Source: Azoarcus indigens
GTDB lineage: Bacteria; Pseudomonadota; Gammaproteobacteria; Burkholderiales; Rhodocyclaceae
Assembly (NCBI RefSeq): GCF_004361735.1
Contig: NZ_SNVV01000009.1
Location: forward strand, 145,222 to 209,221
Direction: 5' to 3'
DNA: 64,000 nucleotides
Positions within the stretch are counted from its first letter, which is position 1; every line of letters starts with the position of its first letter. Of this stretch, positions 1-13,609 are shown one piece after another. The position numbers and the translations under genes were made by a program. The notes under the pieces are model-generated. The model made no database searches. It was not told the origin of the DNA and was given only the letters and a program-made list of their open reading frames with translations.

Positions 1-1
1 G

Positions 2-874
2 CTGACCGGCGACCGCCTCACCGATGCCCAGCCCGGCTTCGACGGCCAGACCCACGAGCCGGCGGTTCACCTCACCCTGGACGCCGCCGGCGCCCGCATC
101 TTCCGCGACCTGACCCGCGAGAACGTGGGCAAGCGCATGGCCATCCTGCTGATCGAGAAGGGCAAGGGCGAAGTGGTGACCGCACCAGTGATCCGCACCG
201 AGATCGGCGGCGGCCGGGTGCAGATCTCCGGCCGCATGAGCACGACCGAGGCCACCGACGTCGCCCTGCTGCTGCGCGCCGGCAGCCTGGCCGCGCCGAT
301 GGAGATCATCGAGGAGCGCACCGTCGGCCCCAGCCTTGGCGCGGACAACATCTCCAAGGGCTTCCACTCCACGCTGTGGGGCTTCATCGCCATCGCGGTG
401 TTCATGTGCATCTACTACGCACTGTTCGGACTGGTTTCCACCATCTCGCTGGCGGCCAACCTGCTGCTGCTGGTAGCGCTGCTCTCCTTGCTGCAGGCCA
501 CGCTGACGCTGCCTGGCATCGCCGCCATGGCACTGACGCTGGGTATGGCGATCGACGCCAACGTGCTGATCAACGAGCGCATCCGCGAGGAACTGCGCAA
601 CGGCTCCAGCCCGCAAGCGGCCATCGCCGCCGGCTACGACCGGGCCTTCGGCACCATCCTGGACTCCAACGTCACCAGCCTGATCGCCGGCATCGCGCTG
701 CTGGTGTTCGGCTCCGGTCCTGTGCGCGGCTTTGCGGTGGTGCACTGCCTGGGCCTGCTGACCTCCATGTTCAGCGCCATCCTGGTGTCGCGGATGCTGA
801 TCAACGGGATCTACGGCCGCCGCCGCAAGATCGACAAACTCTCCATCGGCCAGGTCTGGAAGCCGGGCAACTGA
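2..874 (+). CDS. secD: SecD, preprotein translocase subunit (C-terminal part, cut by window start)
   Basis: SecD and SecF form the proton-driven membrane complex that helps SecYEG release exported proteins into the periplasm. The frame is open from base 2, so the start lies outside the window. The visible part holds the end of the large periplasmic domain (EIGGGRVQISG, LLRAGSLAAPMEIIEERTVG) and then the conserved membrane half. Several hydrophobic segments and the family motif GMAIDANVLINERIREEL are seen, with the Asp and Asn of the fourth-helix region intact. It ends 24 bases before secF, in the usual secD-secF order. The identification is firm; only the N-terminus is missing. Confidence 0.95.
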   Translation: MTGDRLTDAQPGFDGQTHEPAVHLTLDAAGARIFRDLTRENVGKRMAILLIEKGKGEVVTAPVIRTEIGGGRVQISGRMSTTEATDVALLLRAGSLAAPMEIIEERTVGPSLGADNISKGFHSTLWGFIAIAVFMCIYYALFGLVSTISLAANLLLLVALLSLLQATLTLPGIAAMALTLGMAIDANVLINERIREELRNGSSPQAAIAAGYDRAFGTILDSNVTSLIAGIALLVFGSGPVRGFAVVHCLGLLTSMFSAILVSRMLINGIYGRRRKIDKLSIGQVWKPGN

Positions 875-898
875 TCGCGGAAAAGAGGACAAGCAATC

Positions 899-1831
899 AT
901 GGAATTTTTCCGCATCAAGAAGGATTACCCCTTCATGCGCCATGCGCTGGTGTTCAACGTCATCTCGTTGCTCACCTTCCTGCTGGCGGTGTTCTTCCTG
1001 GCCACCCGCGGCCTGAACCTGTCGGTGGAGTTCACCGGCGGTACCGTGCTCGAAGTGACCTATGCCGAGGCCCAGCCGCTGGAGCCGCTGCGCGAGGCGC
1101 TGGCAGCCGACGGCTACACCGATACCCTGGTGCAGAACTTCGGCAGCGCCCGCGACATCATGATCCGGCTGCCGAACAAGGAAGGCGCCGACAGCAACGG
1201 CCTGGCCGAGCGCGTCATGGGCACGCTGCAAAAGGCATCCGCCCAGCAGCCGGAGTTGCGCCGGGTGGAGTTCGTCGGCCCGCAGGTGGGCAAGGAACTC
1301 GCCAGCGACGGTGCGATGGCGCTGCTGCTGGTGATCTTCGGCATCGTGGTCTATCTGGCGATGCGCTTCGAGTGGCGCCTGGGCGTGGCCACCATCATTG
1401 CCAACCTGCACGACGTTGTCATCATCCTCGGCTTCTTCGCCTTCTTCCAGTGGGAGTTCTCGCTGGCGGTGCTGGCGGCGACACTGGCGGTGCTGGGCTA
1501 TTCGGTGAACGAATCGGTAGTGGTGTTCGATCGCGTGCGGGAAACCTTCCGCAAGAAGCGCAACATGAGCACACCGGAAGTGCTCAACCACGCCATCACC
1601 AGCACCATCTCGCGTACCGTGATCACCCACGGCAGCACCCAGATGATGGTGCTCTCCATGCTGCTGTTCGGCGGCGAGACGCTGCACTACTTCGCCATGG
1701 CGCTGACCATCGGCATCTGCTTCGGCATCTACTCCTCGGTACTGGTCGCCAGTCCGCTGGCGATGTGGCTGGGCGTCTCCCGTGAGCAGTTCATCAAGGT
1801 GAAGAAGGAGAAGGAGGAGGCAGTGGTCTGA
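899..1831 (+). CDS. secF: SecF, preprotein translocase subunit
   Basis: This is the partner of SecD in the SecDF complex of the inner membrane, which uses the proton gradient to finish protein export. The 310-residue length is normal for SecF. It begins MEFFRIKKDYPFMR, followed by a first membrane helix at about residues 15-35. The periplasmic P1 domain starts with LSVEFTGGTVLEV, and five further membrane segments follow. The RND-like motif GYSVNESVVVFDRVRETFR is present. The ATG at 899 is preceded by AAGAGGAC. The lysine- and glutamate-rich tail ends just before a strong terminator, so secF is probably the last gene of its operon. Confidence 0.97.
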   Translation: MEFFRIKKDYPFMRHALVFNVISLLTFLLAVFFLATRGLNLSVEFTGGTVLEVTYAEAQPLEPLREALAADGYTDTLVQNFGSARDIMIRLPNKEGADSNGLAERVMGTLQKASAQQPELRRVEFVGPQVGKELASDGAMALLLVIFGIVVYLAMRFEWRLGVATIIANLHDVVIILGFFAFFQWEFSLAVLAATLAVLGYSVNESVVVFDRVRETFRKKRNMSTPEVLNHAITSTISRTVITHGSTQMMVLSMLLFGGETLHYFAMALTIGICFGIYSSVLVASPLAMWLGVSREQFIKVKKEKEEAVV

Positions 1832-1853
1832 TCCACCGGATTCGCCGGACGAG

Positions 1854-1884
1854 AAAAAAGGGGCGCCGGGGCGCCCCTTTTGTT
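1854..1884 (+). terminator. Rho-independent terminator after secF
   Basis: GGGGCGCC (1860-1867) and GGCGCCCC (1870-1877) form a perfect GC-rich stem with a 2-base apex. It is flanked by an A-run (1854-1859) and TTTTGTTT, so the A/T flanks extend the pairing and the element can work in both directions. It lies 22 bases after the secF stop and also faces the end of the DUF2322 gene on the minus strand. Confidence 0.9.
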
Positions 1885-1922
1885 TGCCTCACACCCCGCC
1901 TGAAGCAGCAGACGGCGAACAC

Positions 1923-2240
1923 TCAGATGGCGAAGACTTGCTTCACCTTCATCGTCTCGCCGCGCTCGATCAGCCCGATCAGGCGGTCGATGTTGGGATG
2001 CTTGCCCGGGTTCAGGCGGGCGTCCTCGGTGTGCTCGGCGTACAGTTCCAGGCCCTTGCGCGCCGCTTCCGGCGTGATCGCGCCATGCAACTGCGCCAAG
2101 TGGTTGTACACCGCCAGGGAACCGGCCTGGCCAGGCTTGTTCTCTATCGTCGCCAGCACTTCGCCAGCGTCGTTGAGCAGGTTGATCGCCGCCAGGTGGG
2201 AAACGCCGGGCAGCTGCTTGAGGTTTTCGGCAAAGGCCAT
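1923..2240 (-). CDS. DUF2322 family protein
   Basis: This is a 105-residue soluble protein with no signal peptide or membrane segment. It resembles the DUF2322 family of betaproteobacteria, notably in NKPGQAGSLAVYNHLAQ near residue 34 and the ending segment HPGKHPNIDRLIGLIE near residue 80. The molecular role of the family is unknown. It starts with ATG at 2240 and lies 96 bases downstream of purB on the same strand, so it may share the purB transcript. The bidirectional hairpin at 1854-1884 would end that transcript. The family assignment is from memory of its motifs. Confidence 0.75.
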   Translation of the reverse strand: MAFAENLKQLPGVSHLAAINLLNDAGEVLATIENKPGQAGSLAVYNHLAQLHGAITPEAARKGLELYAEHTEDARLNPGKHPNIDRLIGLIERGETMKVKQVFAI

Positions 2241-2336
2241 GGATGCTCCTCGTCGGAATGGAAACGGCGCCCGGCCGTCAGGGCGGGGCGCCGGAATAAA
2301 GGGGGCTGCGCGGCGTGAACGCCGGCGGCCGACGGT

Positions 2337-3740
<1,404 letters not shown>

Positions 3741-3881
3741 TTACCGCCGAGGCTCCGCCACGCGGCGGGCAAAAAACAGACCGGGCGTCGGCGGGCAGAA
3801 TTCTTGCTGGAGAAAGACGCCTAGGCTGGCAGGCGCAGCCTGCTTCCCGGCACTCCCCTTCATCAAGACACAGGCAAGCGA

Positions 3882-4265
3882 GTGAGTACATCGGACAACT
3901 ACAGGATCGAGGTCGAAGCCGTCGCCGAGTTCGTGGAAGAGCAGTCCAATCCGGACGACGATCATTACGTCTTCGCCTACCACATCACCATCCGCAACGT
4001 CGGCAAGGTCGGCGCCCAGCTGCTGAGCCGCCACTGGATCATCACCGACGGTACCGGCCATGTGCAGGAAGTACACGGCCAGGGCGTAGTGGGCGAACAG
4101 CCGACGCTGGCCCCGGGTGAGACTTTCGAATACACCAGCGGCTGCGTGCTGGAAACCGCGGTGGGCACCATGCACGGCAGCTACCAGATGACCGCCGCCG
4201 ACGGCCACCGCTTCAACGCCGAGATCCCGACCTTCGTGCTGGCAATGCCGCGCGTGCTGCACTGA
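3882..4265 (+). CDS. apaG: ApaG domain protein (Co2+/Mg2+ efflux protein ApaG family)
   Basis: ApaG is a small beta-sandwich (fibronectin-III-like) protein whose biochemical role in bacteria is not settled. The same fold occurs in eukaryotic F-box and PolDIP2 proteins. At 127 residues it is full length. It has the family blocks YHITIRNVGKVGAQLLSRHW, ITDGTGHVQEVHGQGVVGEQP and PGETFEYTSGC, plus a late MHGSYQM motif. The start is GTG at 3882, which fits the family's usual short N-terminus. Here it is not beside apaH, which is at 44.5 kb, but is divergent from purB and convergent with argJ. Confidence 0.95.
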   Translation: MSTSDNYRIEVEAVAEFVEEQSNPDDDHYVFAYHITIRNVGKVGAQLLSRHWIITDGTGHVQEVHGQGVVGEQPTLAPGETFEYTSGCVLETAVGTMHGSYQMTAADGHRFNAEIPTFVLAMPRVLH

Positions 4266-4295
4266 CGCAGCAACGCGGCCGGCGCGGGTTCGCGC

Positions 4296-5534
4296 TCAGG
4301 AACGGTAGTCGGCGTTGATCTTCACGTAGTCGTAGGAGAAATCGCAGGTCCACACGGTGGCGGCGCTGTCGCCTCGCGCGAGGTCGATGCGCACCGTGAG
4401 TTCGGCGTGCGCCATGATGCGCGCACCGGCTTCTTCCTTGTAGCTGCCGGCGCGGCCGCCATGCTCCGCCACCAACACCGACTCGTCCGGATTGCCTAGC
4501 CAGACCCGCAGGGCGGAAACGTCCAGGTCATCCACGCCGGCATAGCCGACGGCAGCCAGGATGCGGCCGAGGTTGGGATCGGAAGCGAAGAAGGCGGTCT
4601 TCACCAGCGGCGACTGCGCCACCGCGTATGCCACCTGGCGGCATTCCTCGCGGCTGCGGCCGCCCTCCACCGCGATGGTCATGAACTTGGTCGCACCCTC
4701 GCCATCACGCACGATGGCCTGGGCGAGGCGGATCGCGACCGATACCACGGCGTCGCGCAGCGCCTTGTAGTCCGCGCCCGCGGCATCGACGATCTCTGCG
4801 TTGCCCGCCTGACCGGTGGCGATGAGAATGAAGGAGTCGTTGGTGGAGGTATCGCCATCCACCGTGATGCTGTTGAAGGACAGATCCGCCGCCTCCTTCA
4901 CCAGTTCGTCCAGCAGCGGCTGGCTCACCGCCGCGTCGCAGGCTACGTAGCCCAGCATGGTAGCCATGTTGGGCTTGATCATGCCGGCGCCCTTGCTCAT
5001 GCCGGTCAGCGTGACACTGCGACCGCCGATCTGGACCTGGGCGGACACTGCCTTGGCCAGCGTGTCGGTGGTCATGATGGCGTGCGCGGCGTCGAACCAA
5101 CCGTCCGTCCTAAGCGCGCCGACGGCCTTCGGCAGGCCAGCCACCAGCCGGTCCACCGGCAGCGGCTCCAGGATCACGCCGGTGGAGAAGGGCAGCACCT
5201 GTTGCGGCGCCACGCCCAGTTCGGTGGCCAGTGCAGCGCAGGTCTGGCGCGCATGGGCGAGACCGCTTTCGCCGGTGCCCGCATTCGCCACACCGGTGTT
5301 GATCACCAGCGCACGGATGCCGCCCTGGGGCAGGTGCTCCTTGCACAGTTGCACTGGCGCGGCGCAGAAGCGGTTCTTGGTGAAAACGCCGGCCACCCGG
5401 CTACCCTCGGCCAGCTCGAGCACCGTCAGGTCGCGTCGATTGGCCTTGCGGATGCCCGCTTCGGCGACGCCGAGGCGAACGCCGGGAACAGGCAGCAGAT
5501 CGGCGGGATTCGGGGTGCTCAGATTGACGGCCAT
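4296..5534 (-). CDS. argJ: Bifunctional ornithine acetyltransferase / N-acetylglutamate synthase
   Basis: ArgJ recycles the acetyl group from N-acetylornithine to glutamate and, in bifunctional forms, also makes N-acetylglutamate from acetyl-CoA in arginine synthesis. The protein is 412 residues. The autocleavage site lies in [14 protein letters not shown], where the Thr after Ala becomes the nucleophile of the beta chain. The C-terminus NADYRS is typical. The ATG at 5534 has GGAGAA upstream; a longer reading starting further out has no such signal. It lies 148 bases after secA on the same strand, with a hairpin between them. Mono- or bifunctionality cannot be told from sequence alone. Confidence 0.95.
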   Translation of the reverse strand: MAVNLSTPNPADLLPVPGVRLGVAEAGIRKANRRDLTVLELAEGSRVAGVFTKNRFCAAPVQLCKEHLPQGGIRALVINTGVANAGTGESGLAHARQTCAALATELGVAPQQVLPFSTGVILEPLPVDRLVAGLPKAVGALRTDGWFDAAHAIMTTDTLAKAVSAQVQIGGRSVTLTGMSKGAGMIKPNMATMLGYVACDAAVSQPLLDELVKEAADLSFNSITVDGDTSTNDSFILIATGQAGNAEIVDAAGADYKALRDAVVSVAIRLAQAIVRDGEGATKFMTIAVEGGRSREECRQVAYAVAQSPLVKTAFFASDPNLGRILAAVGYAGVDDLDVSALRVWLGNPDESVLVAEHGGRAGSYKEEAGARIMAHAELTVRIDLARGDSAATVWTCDFSYDYVKINADYRS

Positions 5535-5655
5535 GCGATTCTCCGGAGAAAAAGACGCAACAGGGGGACGCAGCAAAGGCGTGCCGGAATGGGGTCGAGG
5601 ATGATAGCGGATTCCGGTCGCCGCCCGCAGGCGGCCGCCGGAGCGACTAATGCAA

Positions 5656-5675
5656 GACGGCCCCGAAGGGCCGTC
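5656..5675 (-). terminator. Possible terminator hairpin after secA
   Basis: GACGGCCC (5656-5663) and GGGCCGTC (5668-5675) make a perfect 8-bp stem with a CGAA tetraloop, directly after the secA stop codon. On the secA strand it is followed only by TTGCATTAG, a poor U-run. It may therefore be a weak terminator or a 3' stabilising hairpin rather than a strict end of transcription before argJ. Confidence 0.55.
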
Positions 5676-5682
5676 CGCGGTA

Positions 5683-8403
<2,721 letters not shown>

Positions 8404-8501
8404 GTGTGGGAGTGACGTTCGTCGTCGATTCGGCAAAGCGGCGAGTTTATCATGTCGGGCAAATCCGCTCTCTGAGCGACCTTCCTCCCGATACCCATCC
8501 G

Positions 8502-8936
8502 ATGACGCGACTTCTTCAAGGCTACCTGGGCAGCGGCGACGCCCTGGCGAGGCTGCAGGACCATGCAGCCCGGCTGCTGCGCCTGCAGAACGCGCTCGCC
8601 CGCGGCCTGCCGCCGCAACTGGCCTCCGCCTGCCGGGTGGCCAACCTCAAGGATCAGACTTTGGTGATAAGCGCCGATGGCGGCGCGGTCGCGGTGAGGC
8701 TGAAGCAGATGGCGCCCAGCCTGATCGAACATCTGGCCCGCGCGGGCCACATGATCAGCGACATCAAGGTGAAAGTGGCCACGCCCCAGCAGCAGCCCTG
8801 GGTAAAGCCACCGGTGGACCGCCGGATATCCGCCGAAGCACGCAACACCCTCACCGACTTCGCCGCCACGCTGCCGCCGGATTCGCCGCTGCGGATCTCG
8901 CTGGAGCGGCTGGCCAGGCGCAGCAAGGAAGGCTGA
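8502..8936 (+). CDS. DUF721 (DciA-like) protein
   Basis: This 144-residue protein matches the DUF721 family, which includes DciA, the helicase loader partner of DnaB in bacteria without DnaC. The central block [31 protein letters not shown] followed by [13 protein letters not shown] is typical; the first of these runs across residues 25-56. The C-terminal part is basic and less conserved. The ATG at 8502 ([10 protein letters not shown]) is chosen, though an in-frame GTG at 8406 would add 32 poorly conserved residues. It is divergent from secA, a common arrangement. Its role as helicase loader is inferred from the family only. Confidence 0.75.
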   Translation: MTRLLQGYLGSGDALARLQDHAARLLRLQNALARGLPPQLASACRVANLKDQTLVISADGGAVAVRLKQMAPSLIEHLARAGHMISDIKVKVATPQQQPWVKPPVDRRISAEARNTLTDFAATLPPDSPLRISLERLARRSKEG

Positions 8937-8959
8937 GCCCCCGCAGCGCGTCGCCAGCC

Positions 8960-9148
8960 TCAGAGCATGGGCGCCAGCACCCGCTCCAGCGCGAACAAGG
9001 CCAGGAAGACGAAGAGCACCACGACGCCGGCCCGGAACATGTTCCAGGCCCAGCGCCGGTAGCGCGGGTTACCGGTGAACAGCCAGAGCAGCAGCGAGCC
9101 GCCGATGCCCAGCGCGACCAGCACTGCACAGAGGCGCAGGATCAACAT
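8960..9148 (-). CDS. Small two-helix inner-membrane protein, unknown function
   Basis: This is a 62-residue protein made almost entirely of two hydrophobic helices (about residues 2-25 and 38-58). They are joined by a short basic, aromatic loop, TGNPRYRRWAWNMFR. The loop suggests an Nin-Cin hairpin. It lies immediately downstream of lpxC on the same strand, with 10 bases between, so it is probably cotranscribed. No enzyme motif is visible and I do not recognise the family. The coding call rests on codon use and on the clean hydrophobic pattern. Confidence 0.65.
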   Translation of the reverse strand: MLILRLCAVLVALGIGGSLLLWLFTGNPRYRRWAWNMFRAGVVVLFVFLALFALERVLAPML

Positions 9149-9158
9149 GCTGGGCTGT

Positions 9159-10082
9159 TCAAGCCGCCAACGCTACCGGGGCGAACTGGTGCGCCACCGC
9201 GGCGGGCGTTGCCGCCTCCTGCTCGAAACTCACCAGTTCCCAGGCGGAAGCATCCTCCAGCAGGACGCGGAGGATCTGGTTGTTCAGCGCGTGGCCGGCC
9301 TTGTGTGCCGAGTAGGCGGCGAGCAAGGGGTGGCGGCAGAGGTAGAGATCGCCGATGGCGTCCAGCACCTTGTGCTTCACGAACTCGTCCGCATAACGGA
9401 GGCCATCGGCATTGAGCACGCGGTACTCGTCCATCACGATGGCGTTGTCCAGGCTGCCGCCCAGCGCGAGGCCGTTGGCACGCATGAACTCCACGTCCTG
9501 CATGAAACCGAAGGTGCGTGCACGGGCAACATCGCGCACGTAGGAGTGCTCGGCGAAATCCACCGTCACCGAGGTCGCGGTGCTGTCGATGGCGGGATGG
9601 TTGAAGACGATGGAGAAATCCAGGCGGAAACCTTCATAAGGCTCCAGGCGCACCCATTTGTCGCCCTCGCGGTACTCGACCGCCTTCTTCACCCGCATGA
9701 AGCGCTTGGGCTTGGGTTGCTCCTCGATGCCGGCGGACTGAAGCAGGAAGACGAAGGGGCCGGAGCTGCCATCCAGGATGGGAATTTCCGGCGCATCGAC
9801 ATCCACATGCAGGTTGTCTATGCCCAGGCCGGCCAGCGCGGACATCAGGTGTTCCACCGTGCCCACCTTCTCGCCGCCCTTCTCCAGGCCGGAGCACATC
9901 CGGGTGTCGCACACCGAGTAGGGATCGGCCGGCAAGTCCAGCGGCGGGTTGAGATCGACGCGATGGAACACGATGCCGGTGTCCGGCGCGGCCGGGCGCA
10001 GGGTCAGATTGACCTTTCTGCCGCCATGCAGACCGACGCCAGTCGCCTTGACTGCCGATTTGAGGGTGCGCTGCTTGATCAT
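9159..10082 (-). CDS. lpxC: UDP-3-O-acyl-N-acetylglucosamine deacetylase
   Basis: LpxC is the zinc amidase for the first committed step of lipid A synthesis. The protein is 307 residues. The zinc ligands are visible: His in [11 protein letters not shown] (about residue 79), then His and Asp in [11 protein letters not shown] (about 238-242). The general-base region HKAGHALNN comes near residue 265. The ATG at 10082 (MIKQRTLKS) matches the family. As in many proteobacteria it follows ftsZ on the same strand, but a strong hairpin terminator at 10181-10240 separates it from the division cluster, so it likely has its own promoter. Confidence 0.97.
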   Translation of the reverse strand: MIKQRTLKSAVKATGVGLHGGRKVNLTLRPAAPDTGIVFHRVDLNPPLDLPADPYSVCDTRMCSGLEKGGEKVGTVEHLMSALAGLGIDNLHVDVDAPEIPILDGSSGPFVFLLQSAGIEEQPKPKRFMRVKKAVEYREGDKWVRLEPYEGFRLDFSIVFNHPAIDSTATSVTVDFAEHSYVRDVARARTFGFMQDVEFMRANGLALGGSLDNAIVMDEYRVLNADGLRYADEFVKHKVLDAIGDLYLCRHPLLAAYSAHKAGHALNNQILRVLLEDASAWELVSFEQEAATPAAVAHQFAPVALAA

Positions 10083-10180
10083 TTTGTTGCCGTCCTGTAA
10101 GGGCGCGATTCTAACACGCGGCCCCTGATGCAACCCCGCAGCCCGGACCGGCTAGCCCGCAGCCCGTCACGGGCGCGCAG

Positions 10181-10240
10181 GAAAAAACGGAGACGGGCGT
10201 TCGCAGGAACCGGAGGCGGCGGCTCCTGCAAACGCCCGTC
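10181..10240 (-). terminator. Rho-independent terminator ending the division/cell-wall cluster
   Basis: Reading with ftsZ, the arms at 10224-10240 and 10192-10208 pair over 17 bp with one mismatch around a 15-base loop. Six T residues (complement of the A-run at 10182-10187) follow after a 4-base gap. It lies 28 bases beyond the ftsZ stop and ahead of lpxC. Confidence 0.85.
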
Positions 10241-10267
10241 GTCGGACAGGCCGTCGAGCGGAAAGGC

Positions 10268-11407
10268 TCAGTCGGCCTGGCGACGCAGAAAGGCCGGGAT
10301 GTCGTAGGTGCCCATGCCGTTCGTGCTCATCGCCTCAACCGTGGTACGGCGGCCGCTGCGGATCACTGCCGGCACGTCCAGGTTGTTCATGTCGACACCA
10401 CCAACAGCCGGACCATAAGTCCCGGTGCCTTGCACCACTTGCATGACCGGCTGGCGAGCGGAGCGCGGCGTGCCCAGGCCGGTGGCGACCACGGTGATGC
10501 GGATGCGGTCGTCCATCGACTCGTCGAACACGGTACCGTACTTGACGAAGGCTTCCGGCGCGGCGAAAGCCTGCACCGTCTTCACCGCGTCGCGCACTTC
10601 GGACATCTTCAGCGACTTGCTGGCGGTGATGTTGATCAGTACGCAGCGCGCGCCGGAAAGCTCGGTGCCTTCCAGCAGCGGGGACACCGCGGCCTGCTCG
10701 GCGGCAATGCGGGCGCGGTCCATGCCGGAGGCTTCGGCGGAGCCCATCATCGCACGGCCCATCTCGGCCATCGCGGTGCGCACGTCCTGGAAGTCCACGT
10801 TCACCAGGCCCGGCACATTGATGATCTCGGCAATGCCACCGACCGCGGAACGCAGCACGTTGTCGGCGGAGCGGAAGCACTCCTCGAAGCCGGCGTCGTC
10901 GCCGAACACTTCCAGCAGCTTGTCGTTGAGCACCACGATCAGGGAGTCGACGTTGCGGGTCAGCTCCTCGACGCCGCTCTCGGCCACGCGCAGGCGGTTC
11001 TCGAAGTCGAAGGGCTTGGTGACCACAGCCACCGTCAGCACGCCCATTTCCTTCGCCACCTCGGCCACCACGGGCGCGGCACCGGTGCCGGTGCCACCGC
11101 CCATGCCGCCAGTGATGAAGCACATGTGGGCGCCTTCCAGCGCTTCCATGATGGCTTCGCGCGAATCCTGCGCCGCAGCGCGACCCGCCTCCGGCTTGGA
11201 GCCGGCGCCCAGGCCGCTGGAGCCCAGCTGCAGCTTGGTCGGAGCCAGGCAGCGGCTCAGCGCCTGGGCGTCGGTGTTGGCGGCGATGAACTGCACACCC
11301 TGCACGCCCTCGCGGATCATGTGATCCACCGCGTTGCCACCCGCGCCGCCGACGCCGATCACCTTGATCACGGTTCCGGTCGGTTCCTTCTCAACGATTT
11401 CAAACAT
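10268..11407 (-). CDS. ftsZ: FtsZ, tubulin-like division GTPase
   Basis: FtsZ polymerises at mid-cell to form the Z ring. It is 379 residues. The GTP-binding tubulin signature GGMGGGTGTGAAPVVAEVAK is at about residues 104-123, with GVGGAGGNAVDHM at the N-terminus and the T7-loop region NVDFQDVRTAM near 206. The C-terminal tail YDIPAFLRRQAD is the peptide that binds FtsA and ZipA. The linker between globular domain and tail is of normal length. The ATG at 11407 has a near-perfect Shine-Dalgarno AAGGAGG, stronger than most genes here, in keeping with its high expression. It is the last gene of the cluster. Confidence 0.99.
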   Translation of the reverse strand: MFEIVEKEPTGTVIKVIGVGGAGGNAVDHMIREGVQGVQFIAANTDAQALSRCLAPTKLQLGSSGLGAGSKPEAGRAAAQDSREAIMEALEGAHMCFITGGMGGGTGTGAAPVVAEVAKEMGVLTVAVVTKPFDFENRLRVAESGVEELTRNVDSLIVVLNDKLLEVFGDDAGFEECFRSADNVLRSAVGGIAEIINVPGLVNVDFQDVRTAMAEMGRAMMGSAEASGMDRARIAAEQAAVSPLLEGTELSGARCVLINITASKSLKMSEVRDAVKTVQAFAAPEAFVKYGTVFDESMDDRIRITVVATGLGTPRSARQPVMQVVQGTGTYGPAVGGVDMNNLDVPAVIRSGRRTTVEAMSTNGMGTYDIPAFLRRQAD

Positions 11408-11549
11408 ATGCCTCGCCTCCTTGATAAACGGCCCTGCTACGCTTCGAATACCCGACCGACCCAGATCTAGTACTAGCAGAAAAGTCTACTACTAAATACG
11501 GCATCAGCAACAGGTAATCATTCAAATGACCCGACGGCCCTCCGCCGGA
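11408..11549 (-). promoter_or_regulatory. ftsA-ftsZ intergenic region, probable ftsZ control region
   Basis: This 142-base gap is the largest inside an otherwise overlapping gene cluster and is AT-rich compared with it. It holds the palindrome CTAGTACTAG (11467-11476), a nearby partial repeat TAGTAGTAG and the strong ftsZ ribosome site. Extra ftsZ promoters in this place are usual in proteobacteria. I could not fix a -35/-10 pair, so the promoter call is inference. Confidence 0.4.
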
Positions 11550-12779
11550 TCAGAAATTCTTTTCAAACCAGGACTTCATGCGGCCGAAGATCTGCCGCAC
11601 CGAGCGAGTTTCCCGCGCCTGTATGCCGCGTCGGCGCTGCGCCGCGCCTTCCATCACCAGCCCCATGGCGGTGGCGTAGCGCGGCTGGCAGACCACGTCG
11701 GCCAGGCCGCCGTCGTACTGCGGCGAACCGACACGCACCGGCATGTGGAACACCTCTTCGCCCAGTTCCACCATGCCGCGCATGATGGCCGAACCGCCGG
11801 TGAGCACGATGCCCGACGACAGCAGCTCCTCGTAACCGCTGCGGCGCAGCTCCGCCTGCACCAGCTCGAACAGCTCCGACACCCGCGGCTCGATCACATC
11901 CGCCAGCGCCTGGCGCGACAGCTTGCGCGGCGGCCGATCGCCCACGCCGGGCACTTCGATCATGTCTTCCGGGTCGGCCAGCTGGTGCATGGCCACGCCC
12001 TGGTGGATCTTGATTTCCTCCGCCTCAGCCGTGGGCGTGCGCAGCGCCATGGCAATGTCGTTGGTGATCTGGTCGCCGGCGACCGGAATCACCGCGGTAT
12101 GGCGGATGGCGCCCTGGGTGAACACCGCGATGTCGGTAGTGCCACCGCCGATGTCCACCAGGCACACGCCCAGTTCCTTCTCGTCCTCGGTGAGCACCGC
12201 GTAGCTGGAGGCCAGCGGCTGCAGGATCAGGTCCATCACTTCCAAGCCGCAGCGGCGCACACACTTGATCACGTTCTGGGCGGCGGATACTGCGCCGGTG
12301 ACGATGTGCACCTTCACCTCCAGCTTCACCCCGCTCATGCCGATGGGCTCGCGCACGCCACCCTGGCCGTCGATGATGAATTCCTGGGTGAGGATGTGCA
12401 GGATCTGCTGCTCCGCCGGGATGGGCATCGCGCGGGCGACCTCGATCACCCGCTCCACGTCCAGCGGGGTGACTTCCTTGTCCTTGATCGCCACCATGCC
12501 GTTGGAGTTGAAGCTCTTGATATGGCTGCCGGCGATGCCGGTATAGACGTCGTGGATCTTGCAGTCGGCCATCAGCTCGACCTCCTGGATCACGCGGGAG
12601 ATCGCATCCACCGTCGCCTCGATGTTCACCACCACGCCGCGCTTCAGGCCGTTGGTGGGCTGGGTGCCCAGGCCGACCACGTTCAGCCGTCCGTCCGGCC
12701 GCAGCTCAGCCACCATGCAGGTGATCTTGGCGGTGCCGATGTCGAGGCCGACGATCAGGTCCTTGTATTCCTTGCTCAT
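11550..12779 (-). CDS. ftsA: FtsA, actin-like division protein
   Basis: FtsA tethers FtsZ to the membrane and recruits later division proteins. The 409-residue protein has the actin-family phosphate-1 loop VGLDIGTAKITCMVAEL at residues 9-25. Phosphate-2 is VCLVDIGGGTTDIAVF near 200, and the adenosine motif SGIVLTGGSAIMRGM is near 325. The C-terminal amphipathic membrane-targeting helix is seen as MKSWFEKNF. Its start overlaps the ftsQ stop by four bases, indicating coupled translation. Everything expected for a working FtsA is present. Confidence 0.98.
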   Translation of the reverse strand: MSKEYKDLIVGLDIGTAKITCMVAELRPDGRLNVVGLGTQPTNGLKRGVVVNIEATVDAISRVIQEVELMADCKIHDVYTGIAGSHIKSFNSNGMVAIKDKEVTPLDVERVIEVARAMPIPAEQQILHILTQEFIIDGQGGVREPIGMSGVKLEVKVHIVTGAVSAAQNVIKCVRRCGLEVMDLILQPLASSYAVLTEDEKELGVCLVDIGGGTTDIAVFTQGAIRHTAVIPVAGDQITNDIAMALRTPTAEAEEIKIHQGVAMHQLADPEDMIEVPGVGDRPPRKLSRQALADVIEPRVSELFELVQAELRRSGYEELLSSGIVLTGGSAIMRGMVELGEEVFHMPVRVGSPQYDGGLADVVCQPRYATAMGLVMEGAAQRRRGIQARETRSVRQIFGRMKSWFEKNF

Positions 12780-13609
12780 TTCTTGCCTTTCGCAGCGGGT
12801 GTGGCGTCGGTGGGAGTCAAAGCGAATCCGTTCGGGTAGCGCAGGTCTGCAACCGCGACCTGTACGCCGATGTTGTCCTTGACCCGCGGCCAGGCGGCGA
12901 CGAAGCGGGCCAGGCGCTTGTCCAGCGGCGACTTGTCCTGCTCGCGGCCGAGCATGATCACCAGGCCGTTATCCAGGGTCAGCTGCCAGGCTTCGCGCGC
13001 CGACAGTGCCAGGCCTACCAGCTTGGCGCCCAGCGGCTGCACCGCGGTGGAGAACTCGGCATGGCGCGCCAGCAACCAGCCGGCCGAGCCCTGCGGGCCG
13101 GAGAACTGCGGCATGGGCGCGTTGCTGGCGGCGGTGAAGACCTCGCCCTGGCGGTTCACCAAGCGGCTGTCGCCGCTGTCGGAGACCGTCCAGTACGCGA
13201 CAGCCTGATGTTCCTCGATCTTCAGCTCCAACCCGTCCGGCCAGCGGCGGCGGACTTCGGCGCGGCGCACCCAGGGCAGCTTCTCGAAGGCGGAGCGCAC
13301 CGTTTCCAGGTCTACGGTGAAGAAATTGCCCTGGATCGCGGTGCGGGCTACGTATTCCAGCTGGGAGGCGGTGACCAGCTCCGGCTGGCTGGTGACCACC
13401 ACCTCGCGCAAGGGGAACAGTGGCCGGGTGACGAACCAGGTCACCAGCGCCCAGCCGAGGCCGATGGCGGCGAACAGCATCAGCAGATCGGAAATGAGGT
13501 TGAGCAACGCCGGCCGGTGCCAGATGCCATTCTCCTTCCCGCGCGCGGCCGCGGCCCGCCCGGCGGGGCGTGCTGCAGCGTTGGCGGAGCGGGAACGGAC
13601 ATCAGCCAA
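12776..13609 (-). CDS. ftsQ: FtsQ, cell division protein
   Basis: FtsQ is a bitopic membrane protein linking cytoplasmic and periplasmic division proteins through FtsL-FtsB. The 277-residue protein has a basic, alanine- and arginine-rich cytoplasmic N-terminus and one membrane helix at about residues 36-60. A POTRA domain begins [20 protein letters not shown]. The beta domain contains [21 protein letters not shown] and later EHQAVAYW, both family blocks. It overlaps the end of ddl by 8 bases. The C-terminus is short and charged (ending TPAAKGKK). Confidence 0.95.
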   Translation of the reverse strand: MADVRSRSANAAARPAGRAAAARGKENGIWHRPALLNLISDLLMLFAAIGLGWALVTWFVTRPLFPLREVVVTSQPELVTASQLEYVARTAIQGNFFTVDLETVRSAFEKLPWVRRAEVRRRWPDGLELKIEEHQAVAYWTVSDSGDSRLVNRQGEVFTAASNAPMPQFSGPQGSAGWLLARHAEFSTAVQPLGAKLVGLALSAREAWQLTLDNGLVIMLGREQDKSPLDKRLARFVAAWPRVKDNIGVQVAVADLRYPNGFALTPTDATPAAKGKK